Program-made: the position numbers and the translations under genes | Notes under the pieces: model-generated | Databases searched by the model: none | Seen by the model: the letters and a program-made list of their open reading frames with translations, nothing else | What the model was told of the DNA's origin: nothing | Assembly: GCF_022811725.1 (NCBI RefSeq) | Contig: NZ_CP094527.1 | Coordinates: 5,518,001 to 5,582,000, forward strand | DNA length: 64,000 nt | DNA from: Mucilaginibacter sp. SMC90 | GTDB lineage: Bacteria; Bacteroidota; Bacteroidia; Sphingobacteriales; Sphingobacteriaceae | Direction: 5' to 3' | In this document: positions 54,381 to 61,909 of the stretch, piece after piece | Numbering within the stretch: position 1 is the stretch's first letter | Layout: each line of letters begins with the position of its first letter

Positions 54381-54737
54381 ATGGTTAAGCGTATTTTAGT
54401 ATTGGATGACAATCAAGACATACTTGACATTGTTCATGAAACCCTCACTTACGAACAATTTGAAGTTAAGAGTACCTCAATAAGTACTGATGTGCTTCCG
54501 TTGATTGAAAGTTTCGAGCCAGATTTGGTTATCCTTGATTATCGTGTTGCCGGCACAAACGGCGGCGAGATTTGCCGTAACATTAAGGTTCATCCCCGGT
54601 TTGGCAACACACCGGTAATTATCTTTTCGGCTTATGTAAGCAACGATAGCGAACTGATCAGTTACGGCTGCGATGCTATAATTAATAAACCCTTTGATTT
54701 AGCCGAACTTGTTGAAAAGGTAAATAACCTGCTTTAA
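54381..54737 (+). CDS. Receiver-only response regulator (first)
   Basis: 118 residues, one CheY-like receiver and no output domain. Acidic pocket Asp9/Asp10 (LVLDDNQD), phospho-acceptor Asp53 (LVILDYRVAG), switch Ser83 (IIFSAYV) and Lys103 (INKPFDLAEL). Single-domain receivers pass phosphate within relays or act by protein binding. No kinase is nearby. It is about 37% identical by eye to the second receiver 1 kb downstream, with two zinc-ribbon microprotein genes between. Confidence 0.88.
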   Translation: MVKRILVLDDNQDILDIVHETLTYEQFEVKSTSISTDVLPLIESFEPDLVILDYRVAGTNGGEICRNIKVHPRFGNTPVIIFSAYVSNDSELISYGCDAIINKPFDLAELVEKVNNLL

Positions 54738-54864
54738 AAGCCACTCCCCTTTTTTCAAAATCATCCCCTTTGCATGAGCTATTAAGCCTTTGTTAAACTT
54801 CCTTTCCCAACAGTGCGGGAGTTTAATTATTAAAAAAATAAAAAAAACGCTTAAAAGCCCCCTG

Positions 54865-54889
54865 TCTTATAAATCCGAAGCCTTTATAA
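54865..54889. repeat. Inverted repeat before the first zinc-ribbon gene
   Basis: CTTATAAA pairs with TTTATAAG around a 9-nt loop; a looser outer AACGC/GCGTT pair surrounds it (54845-54894). It may be an RNA hairpin in the long spacer or the end of the receiver transcript. Confidence 0.4.
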
Positions 54890-55008
54890 GGCGTTAAATG
54901 AATAATTATCAATAATTCATCGGCATGATTAAAATATTGGCAATTAAATTAACTTTGCTTTATAGTTGATACAAAAAATAATTAAATACAATAACCCCTG
55001 ATTGTATT

Positions 55009-55194
55009 ATGGTATTATCGATAAGCGAACAAGAAAAAACGGAAGTAAAAAAAGCTCCGCTATGCCCCAGGTGCAAATCCGAACTTGACAGCCGCGTGCC
55101 AAGGGGTTTCTTTGTAAAAAAGCTTTTGTTTTTTCTCCCCATCAAAAGATATATGTGCTATAGATGCCAGCGCAAGCGGTATGTATTGCGATAA
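55009..55194 (+). CDS. Zinc-ribbon microprotein A (61 residues)
   Basis: A very small cytosolic protein. CPRC and CYRC form a four-cysteine zinc site separated by 27 residues, and between them lies a hydrophobic RGFFVKKLLFFLPIKRYM stretch. The N-terminus (MVLSISEQEKTEVKKAP) is charged and the tail QRKRYVLR is basic. It is clearly paralogous to the next small gene: same CxxC-27-CxxC spacing and the shared core LFFLP. Family not recognised. It sits between two receiver-only proteins. Confidence 0.7.
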   Translation: MVLSISEQEKTEVKKAPLCPRCKSELDSRVPRGFFVKKLLFFLPIKRYMCYRCQRKRYVLR

Positions 55195-55311
55195 TTAATT
55201 TAATTAATTTCTTAAAAGTAAATTAACAACTACTTAAAGATATTTTTCCTCTTTTTCTTCTTTATCAATAACATAGATATCGTACTTTGGCTTCCTCTTA
55301 TTTTTAAATTT

Positions 55312-55485
55312 GTGGAAGAAAACGAAGCAAAGCCAAGAAAAAAGTATTACTGTTCAAAATGTGGGGCTCCTTATCATTTCCAGATGAGAAGAAGTTGGTT
55401 TTTGAAAAACGTCCTGTTTTTCTTACCCGTAAGGAAATATTTTTGCGCCAAGTGTAAAAAATCAGCTCTTGTAATTATAAAATAA
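55312..55485 (+). CDS. Zinc-ribbon microprotein B (57 residues)
   Basis: Starts at GTG 55312 (VEENEAKPRKKYYCSKCG) and ends at TAA 55485; no ATG lies in frame, so the start is uncertain. CSKC and CAKC are again separated by 27 residues, enclosing RSWFLKNVLFFLPVRKYF. This parallels protein A nearly position by position. The conserved frame with zinc cysteines makes it a real gene despite the unusual start. Function unknown; DNA/RNA binding or a membrane-associated zinc ribbon are possible. Confidence 0.65.
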   Translation: MEENEAKPRKKYYCSKCGAPYHFQMRRSWFLKNVLFFLPVRKYFCAKCKKSALVIIK

Positions 55486-55784
55486 ACCTAAGCGCCATAA
55501 TTCTTTTGGGGTTAGCATATGCTGTTATGCGGGGTATTTTGGCAGATGCCTTGTCAATTCTATGATGCAATATAGCACCCCGCCCTTTTTTGCATACAAT
55601 TGTATCCACTTTAAAACGTTGCGGGATGTATCAGATCATATAACTTCCTGCGTAAAACTGTGCAAATTATTAATCAGGGCTTAACAGAATACTTGGTACA
55701 GAAATTGCTTATAATTAATCTGATATTGAATATTGTATATCGCAATTTTATTGTTTTTGCTGATACATTTTTTACAGATTATAT
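55486..55784. other. Spacer before the second receiver gene
   Basis: About 300 bp with no gene and no clear promoter box or hairpin I could support. Confidence 0.3.
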
Positions 55785-56150
55785 ATGCGACGGATATTAG
55801 CGGTAGATGACGACAAGGATATTTTAGAGATCATAAAATATATACTGGAAGACTCAGGTTATGAGGTTGACACCTTAGCTGAAGGCAAAAGTTTGTTCGA
55901 CCGTATCAAACAACATGAACCCGACTTAATTTTGCTTGACATTATGCTCGGCAATTTAGATGGGCGCGAGCTTTGCAAGACTCTTAAAAATCAGCAGTCA
56001 ACCAAAAACATACCTGTAATATTAATTTCGGCCAGTCACAATCCGGGCATACTTACCCAAGCGGGGTCGCCCGACGATTTTATAGCCAAACCCTTTGATA
56101 TTGATGTATTGCTGAATAGCATAAACAGGCAATTGAAAAGCGCTGCCTGA
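55785..56150 (+). CDS. Receiver-only response regulator (second)
   Basis: 121 residues. Acidic pocket Asp8-Asp10 (LAVDDDKD), phospho-acceptor Asp52 (LILLDIMLG), switch Ser82 (ILISASH) and Lys102 (IAKPFDIDVLL). Like the first receiver it has no output domain. Both have the KPFD motif after the conserved Lys. There is no kinase partner in the window. It is convergent with the small membrane protein gene downstream. Confidence 0.88.
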   Translation: MRRILAVDDDKDILEIIKYILEDSGYEVDTLAEGKSLFDRIKQHEPDLILLDIMLGNLDGRELCKTLKNQQSTKNIPVILISASHNPGILTQAGSPDDFIAKPFDIDVLLNSINRQLKSAA

Positions 56151-56220
56151 TATGCAGCAACAAAAAAACGGGGCAAACAGATACCTGCTCACCCCACCAA
56201 ATCAAAACAAAAACTAAAAG

Positions 56221-56592
56221 TTAAACATTTATATTAAATGCCTTTTCCCGTTTAGCGCGGTTACGCAGCTTAAAGAAAATGACAAGGTTTAGGAAATGCA
56301 TGCCACCTAATATTAAAATTATCCATCCCACTTTATAACTCAGTACCTCAACAACTACCTGCATATTGGCAATAGAGCCATACTCCTTAAGCGCCAGGCT
56401 CATATAGCCTATATTTACCAGGTAAAAGCCTACTACCAGCAACTTGTTTACAGAATCGGCCAGTTCATTGTTGCCGTGAAAAATATCCACTAAAAAAATC
56501 CGTCCGTTTTTAAACAGCACTTTAGCAACCCAAACTGTTAAAGCAATACTTACTAATAGGTAAATGATGTAGGTTAAGATAAAGTAATTCAT
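56221..56592 (-). CDS. Small membrane protein (123 residues)
   Basis: Three membrane helices (about 4-26, 47-68 and 85-106) and a basic C-terminus (KLRNRAKREKAFNINV). No recognisable domain. It lies 73 bp downstream of the GbsR-type regulator on the same strand, probably in the same transcript, and may be its target. Function unknown. Confidence 0.65.
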   Translation of the reverse strand: MNYFILTYIIYLLVSIALTVWVAKVLFKNGRIFLVDIFHGNNELADSVNKLLVVGFYLVNIGYMSLALKEYGSIANMQVVVEVLSYKVGWIILILGGMHFLNLVIFFKLRNRAKREKAFNINV

Positions 56593-56665
56593 GATGTTGA
56601 ATATTTAATTATTATTAATTATTTAGAATTTTCAGTAAAAATTGAAATTTTGTTTCAAAAAAATA

Positions 56666-57178
56666 TTATTTGAACACTTTTAGTATCGAGCCAAAAAACC
56701 AGTTCTCTTCGGCCTTAAGCATGGTATCGAGCGTTTTGTTTACGTTATTAGCTAACTTGTTGATATCAGTAACCGTGGTTTTAAATGTTTTATAAGCCGG
56801 ATCTTTTGCATCACCTTCAACTGCACCCAACTGGTCAAGTATTTTAATAATAGGCGTTAGTTCACGCTTTTTACGTTCTTCGGCTACACGGCGGGCAATA
56901 GTCCACACATCTTTTTCGGCATAAAAAAACTCCTTACGCTCACCTGTTTTGTGTTGCTTTTCAATCAGTCCCCAGTCAATCAGATCGCGCAAGGTCATGT
57001 TGGCGTTACCGCGTGAGATGCTTAGCTCAGCCATTACCTCTTCGGTAGTTAAAGCCTCAGGCGAGATCATCAGCAAAGCATGTACCTGGGCCATGGTGCG
57101 GTTTATCCCCCACTCCGATCCCAGCTTACCCCAGGCCTCAATGAACTTTAACTTTGCCTCTGCCAATTCCATGCACAA
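56666..57178 (-). CDS. GbsR/MarR-type transcriptional regulator
   Basis: 170 residues. An N-terminal helix is followed by a winged helix (AQVHALLMISPEALTTEEVMAELSISRGNANMTLRDLIDWGLIEKQHKTGERKEFFYAEKD, about 29-90) and a C-terminal dimerisation helix. The order and the 'G..NM.LR.L..WGL....' stretch fit GbsR-like regulators, some of which sense osmolytes such as choline. The start may be Met1 (57178) or Met3 (57172). A 7-bp tandem repeat lies 42-138 bp upstream and may affect expression. The small membrane protein gene follows. Confidence 0.85.
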   Translation of the reverse strand: MCMELAEAKLKFIEAWGKLGSEWGINRTMAQVHALLMISPEALTTEEVMAELSISRGNANMTLRDLIDWGLIEKQHKTGERKEFFYAEKDVWTIARRVAEERKKRELTPIIKILDQLGAVEGDAKDPAYKTFKTTVTDINKLANNVNKTLDTMLKAEENWFFGSILKVFK

Positions 57179-57220
57179 ATATAAACAAGTTTTTAAACTT
57201 TCAAAAAAAAATGAAAATTT

Positions 57221-57316
57221 AGATTAGAGATTAGAGATTAGAGATTAGAGATTAGAGATTAGAGATTAGAGATTAGAGATTAGAGATTAGAGATTAGAGA
57301 TTAGAGATTAGAGATT
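57221..57316. repeat. 7-bp tandem repeat (AGATTAG), about 13.7 copies, upstream of the GbsR regulator gene
   Basis: The unit AGATTAG repeats perfectly from 57221 to 57316. Inverted, diverged partners (CTAATCTCCAACCTCTAATCTC) lie at about 57389-57412 beside the stop of the next gene. The array sits 43-138 bp before the regulator's start, in its probable promoter region. Confidence 0.85.
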
Positions 57317-57415
57317 GAACGGGCTCGCAAACGCAGGGTTTCAAAATATTATCAACAAAAAGATCAATTCTTTGCCTATGGCCTTACCTAATCTCCAACC
57401 TCTAATCTCTTAAAA

Positions 57416-58516
57416 TTAATCTCTCAACAAAAGCCCATCTATCTTCCTATTCCACTCCTGCTGATAGTATTGGTTCATACCGTGGTTGGTTTCATTGTCA
57501 TACTGCTCCTGCAACTGGTTCATTTCGCGGTACGAGTCCAGGTATTGTACATTAATATAGCCATCATAATTATCAGCAGGCAGTTTCATGGCCGTAAGTG
57601 CCTCCTTAAAATGCCTGACTACTATAGCTACAATATCAAAATGCCGCTGCTCATGGTTAAGCGCATAACTGTTACGGCCTTCCGGTTTTACCCAAGCTGC
57701 ACTTTTTGGCAAAAACACCCTCATACTTATCTTCACAATAACTACCGACTTCACCACTTCCACTTGTTCGGTATAACCAAAACCGGGCAGTACTTCTGCA
57801 ATATATTTTCCGCCATGGGCCTTTTCCTGAAAATCGTTCCAGCTTAAAGGCCGCTTTGCCGAGTAGTAAATGGTATCGCCTTCCGGTTGTTCCGAATAGT
57901 CACTAAAAATCAGCCTTACTCCTTTAGCAAGCTTAATATTGGTATCTGCTTCGCGGTTTATCCATTTATTAAAAAAATCAAGACCAGCCATAAGCGCACG
58001 GCTTATCAGCACACCTGTATCATATTGCTGAGTTGTGCTGCGGTAATATGTTGTAGCGGCCGGGTAATCCATCAAATGAACGTTGCCATCGTCCTTTTTC
58101 AATTCAAACCATAACTGTATTTCAAGTCGGCCTTCCACCCGGCCATCGGTCATAGCCGTTTCAATAAGCTTTAGTTTCTTTATGCGGATACCTATCGGTC
58201 GTAGCGTATTATTAACGGGTATTGCATAATCAGCAAATTGCTTTAATGCAACCGCAACTCCACCTTGCAAATCAGCTTTATATTTCGCGGCGGGTAAGTT
58301 ACCGGGGGATGGCAATAACAAAGCTATAGCGCTTCGGTCGGGGCGCTGATCAACAACACCCGCAATGTAAAACTCATGAGGCTTTTCATTTAACTGCCTG
58401 TTTGTTAAAACAATTTCGGCATTTGTTTTTTGTGCTTTAGAATTTAACGGACAAAACACAAGCATGTACAAAATAACCGGCAACCACAGTCCCGCCCTGT
58501 TAAAAAAAACACTCAT
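57416..58516 (-). CDS. Secreted DUF922-like putative zinc protease
   Basis: 366 residues with a signal peptide (cleavage after SKAQ29). An N-terminal beta-rich half (about 30-200) precedes a C-terminal DUF922-like catalytic half: RPLSWNDFQ (222-230), HEQRH at 288-292, which is a full HExxH zinc motif, and YDNETNHGMNQ with His345 plus a following Gln/Trp (YYQQEWNRK). In DUF922 proteins these make a putative zinc-dependent peptidase. The N-terminal half has no assignment I recognise. It is monocistronic. Confidence 0.75.
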   Translation of the reverse strand: MSVFFNRAGLWLPVILYMLVFCPLNSKAQKTNAEIVLTNRQLNEKPHEFYIAGVVDQRPDRSAIALLLPSPGNLPAAKYKADLQGGVAVALKQFADYAIPVNNTLRPIGIRIKKLKLIETAMTDGRVEGRLEIQLWFELKKDDGNVHLMDYPAATTYYRSTTQQYDTGVLISRALMAGLDFFNKWINREADTNIKLAKGVRLIFSDYSEQPEGDTIYYSAKRPLSWNDFQEKAHGGKYIAEVLPGFGYTEQVEVVKSVVIVKISMRVFLPKSAAWVKPEGRNSYALNHEQRHFDIVAIVVRHFKEALTAMKLPADNYDGYINVQYLDSYREMNQLQEQYDNETNHGMNQYYQQEWNRKIDGLLLRD

Positions 58517-58582
58517 AGCTGATAAAAATAAAAGACGGGGAACATGGCTCCCAGGATATAATAGCGCTCAAAATACAAATAA

Positions 58583-58615
58583 ATTGTACCATTGTACGCT
58601 TAATCATTACCTTTG
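58583..58615 (+). promoter_or_regulatory. Candidate promoter of the TPR/barrel operon
   Basis: TTG at 58584-58586 and TACCTTTG at 58608-58615 are separated by 21 bp, matching the Bacteroidota -33/-7 arrangement. The leader would be about 155 nt. Confidence 0.5.
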
Positions 58616-58778
58616 AACACTCTTCGCCGCTGCCCCGGCAATACTCAACAATTTTAAAGTTTTCCACACGGATATAATCTTAAGTATTACCTTCGTTAAA
58701 AGAAGTGTTATCCACAATTGTTAATTTCTAATGTGAAAAGCCTCTTTTTGGTTTAGCTATTTTCGCACTATCGTTAGT

Positions 58779-61700
58779 ATGCGCTTTATGATCAAAACAA
58801 GATACATCACCCTGCTCATTCCCGTATTTTTAGTTTCAACAGCACGAGCCCAGCAAAACCCTTCCACCCAAATCTACCGCACCTATCATGCTGCGCTTGA
58901 TCTGATGGACAAAGGGAAATTTTCTTCGGCTGCCGAACAATTTCGTTTGGTTGAGGCTTACAGAATTAAAACCAGTACCCAGCCACAGTTTGAAACCGAG
59001 CTATCGCTCACTAAAGAAAACTGCCAGTATTACGAAGCCTTTTGCGCCCTTAATCTGGGCAATGACGATGCCGAAAGCATGTTTCTCCGCTTTATTAAAG
59101 AGCATCCCGAAAACCCGCTTACAAAACAGGCATTTTTTCAGATAGGTAAATCATATTTTAAACAAGGAAAATATGAAGATGCTATCCGCTGGTTTAACAA
59201 AGTTGAAGCTGGCGAGCTCAATGGCCACGACAATACCGAGTATAAATTCCGTAAAGGTTATGCATACTTTGAGTTAAAGGATTATAAAAACGCCCAGTTG
59301 CTTTTTGGCGAAGTAAAAAATAAGCGCACCGAGTTTACCGAGGATGCTACTTACTACTTTGCCTACATTGCTTACCTGAACAAGGATTATCACCTTGCCC
59401 TGGTAAACTTTGAAAAGCTTAAAAACTCTAAAAAATACGAAAACAGCTATCCTTATTATATTTCGGCTGTTTACTTTTTAGATAAACGTTATGACGATGT
59501 AATCAATTATGCTGTACCTATTGTAAACAAAACCCACCAGCAAAACGAAACAGAAATGCTGCGCATTATAGCCGCATCATACTTTGCCAAGGCCGATTAC
59601 GACAATGCAGTTAAATACTATGGTCGCTTTGAAGACCGCGATCAGGGCCGTACCCAAAACACGCAGGACAGCTACCAGATGGGTTATACCTATTTTAAAG
59701 TAGGCAACTACGCCAAGGCTGCCAGCGAACTGGAAAAACTGGTTGAACAGCATGACGTTTACAGCCAAAGCGGTAACTATACCCTGGGCGATGTGTTCCT
59801 GAAAATGAACAATAAACAAAGTGCCCGTAACGCCTTCCTTAATGCATCAAAGCTTGATTATGATAAGCAACTGCAGGAAGACGCCCTTTATGAGTACGCC
59901 AAACTATCATACGAGCTCGACTTTAACCTGCAGGCATTAGGTGCCACAAGGTTATACCTGGCTACCTACCCGCGTTCAAAACGTATTGACGAGGTTAAGG
60001 TATTATTGGGCGAAGAGTTACTTAACTCACGCAGCTACAAAGAAGCCGTTGAGATCCTAGAACCAATCCCCAATAAAAACCAAAGTGCCCGTTTGGCTTA
60101 TCAAAAGGTTACCTACTACCGCGGTTTGGAGTTTTATAACGAACGTGCTTTTGAAAACGCAATAGGTATTTTCCTGCGTTCGTTAAAGGACCCGGTTGAT
60201 AGCAAAACTGAAGCATTAACTACCTACTGGATGGCTGAAGCGATGTTCGAGGTTCGTAAATATGGCGAATCTGTAGAGAATTTCGAGAAATTTTTGAGCA
60301 TGCCTGAGGCTAAAGAAACTGATGTATCCAATTATGCAAACTACGCTTTAGCGTACGCGGCCTTTGGCGATGAGCAGTACAAAAAAGCCGCTAATTACTT
60401 CGAGAAGTTTTTACAGGGCGATGTAAAAGACGTAAACACGCAAAATGATGCCATCACCCGCCTGGCAGATAGCTATTTCGTGATGAAAAGCTATGGTAAT
60501 GCTATGACGTATTACAACCGTATCATAGCCATGCACAACCAGGGCGAAGATTATGCACTGTTTCAGCGTGGTATGATCCAGGGGTTACAGGGCTCGTTAG
60601 ATACCAAGATCAGTACCCTTAATGATGTGCTGAATAAATTCCCAAATTCTGATTATGCCGATGATGCATCGTTCGAGATAGCTTATACCTACTTCCTGAA
60701 AACGGATGGAGACAAAGCTAAAACCGATCTGCAGGCAATGATCCAGAAATATCCTAACAGCAGCTATGTGCCACGCGCTCTGGTTACCATTGGTTTGATC
60801 GACTACAACGCCGGTAACGATGACGTGGCTGTTGAATCATTTAAAAAGGTGGTGCAGGATTATTCCTCAACCGATGAGGCTAAACAATCTTTAAAACAAA
60901 TTGAAAAGATCTATACTGATAAAGGTGACGCCCAAACATTTATCAACTATGCTGGTACTACCCCTATCGGTAACTATACCACCTCCGATCAGGAAAGCAT
61001 CATGATCAATGCCGCCAACAACCTTTATCTTAAAGGCGACTGGCAGGGCACTGTAAGCGCCGTTAATGCTTATTTTGATAAATTCCCGGGCAAGCAGATC
61101 TACGAAAAACAAGCTCGCTTTATTCGTGCACAGGGGCTTGCAGCTTTAGGCCGTACAGACGAGGCTGTTGTTGATTACAACGTGATCCTGAATGACTGGA
61201 CCAGCGCCTACAGTGAAAAAGCACTGATCAGCATGGCTAAACTATACATGCAGCAAAAGAAATATAACGAAGCTGTTGTGTTCCTGAAACGTTTGGAAAC
61301 CAATGCCGAATACAAAGCAGATTATACCTTCGCCATTACCAACCTGATGTACTGCTACTCAGAAATGTTAATGACCGACGATGCTATCAAGTATGCCGAA
61401 CTGGTTAAAACCAATGATAAAACATCGCAGGAAGATAAATTTAAAACCGGTCTTTATGAAGGTAAAGCTTACCTGGCAACAGGTGATACCGCAATTGCAA
61501 TAAAACAGTTCACCTATACTGCAACAAACACTAAAACCGTTGCAGCTGCCGAAGCCCGTTATAACCTTGCCCTTATTGAATATGAAAAAGGCCGTTATAA
61601 AACAGCGCAAAAAATGTGTTTTGATCTGGCTAAGGAAATGCCAAACTATGATTACTGGGTAGCCAAAACATACATTTTGTTATCAGATACTTACGTGGGC

Positions 61701-61880
61701 TTAAAAGATTCATTCCAGGCTAAAGCCACCCTGCAAAGTATTATTGATAACTATAAAGCCGATGACGACATATTACCTACTGCTAAAGAAAAGCTGGATA
61801 AACTGAGCGGCCGCAAAACCAAGGCCCCTGCTGCAAGTACTAAAGAAACTGCCCAGCCAGATACAACCAATAAACAGTAA
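58779..61880 (+). CDS. Large TPR-repeat periplasmic protein
   Basis: 1033 residues. Signal peptide (cleavage after ARAQ) and then tandem tetratricopeptide-type units across the whole length (about 30-1000), e.g. KYEDAIRWFNKVEAGEL, SYQMGYTYFKVGNYAKAASELEKL and YEKGRYKTAQKMCFDL. The Lys/Ala-rich tail ends in ETAQPDTTNKQ. Such long TPR proteins act as scaffolds for envelope complexes in Bacteroidota. The barrel gene starts 29 bp downstream; the two surely form an operon. The start may be Met1 or Met4. Confidence 0.88.
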   Translation: MRFMIKTRYITLLIPVFLVSTARAQQNPSTQIYRTYHAALDLMDKGKFSSAAEQFRLVEAYRIKTSTQPQFETELSLTKENCQYYEAFCALNLGNDDAESMFLRFIKEHPENPLTKQAFFQIGKSYFKQGKYEDAIRWFNKVEAGELNGHDNTEYKFRKGYAYFELKDYKNAQLLFGEVKNKRTEFTEDATYYFAYIAYLNKDYHLALVNFEKLKNSKKYENSYPYYISAVYFLDKRYDDVINYAVPIVNKTHQQNETEMLRIIAASYFAKADYDNAVKYYGRFEDRDQGRTQNTQDSYQMGYTYFKVGNYAKAASELEKLVEQHDVYSQSGNYTLGDVFLKMNNKQSARNAFLNASKLDYDKQLQEDALYEYAKLSYELDFNLQALGATRLYLATYPRSKRIDEVKVLLGEELLNSRSYKEAVEILEPIPNKNQSARLAYQKVTYYRGLEFYNERAFENAIGIFLRSLKDPVDSKTEALTTYWMAEAMFEVRKYGESVENFEKFLSMPEAKETDVSNYANYALAYAAFGDEQYKKAANYFEKFLQGDVKDVNTQNDAITRLADSYFVMKSYGNAMTYYNRIIAMHNQGEDYALFQRGMIQGLQGSLDTKISTLNDVLNKFPNSDYADDASFEIAYTYFLKTDGDKAKTDLQAMIQKYPNSSYVPRALVTIGLIDYNAGNDDVAVESFKKVVQDYSSTDEAKQSLKQIEKIYTDKGDAQTFINYAGTTPIGNYTTSDQESIMINAANNLYLKGDWQGTVSAVNAYFDKFPGKQIYEKQARFIRAQGLAALGRTDEAVVDYNVILNDWTSAYSEKALISMAKLYMQQKKYNEAVVFLKRLETNAEYKADYTFAITNLMYCYSEMLMTDDAIKYAELVKTNDKTSQEDKFKTGLYEGKAYLATGDTAIAIKQFTYTATNTKTVAAAEARYNLALIEYEKGRYKTAQKMCFDLAKEMPNYDYWVAKTYILLSDTYVGLKDSFQAKATLQSIIDNYKADDDILPTAKEKLDKLSGRKTKAPAASTKETAQPDTTNKQ

Positions 61881-61909
61881 CAAAGAGTAATATAAAAAAA
61901 AGACAAGCA

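Noticed and set aside
57221..57316. Possible CRISPR array
   Set aside because: The repeat unit is 7 bp with no spacers, and no cas genes are near; it is a simple tandem repeat.
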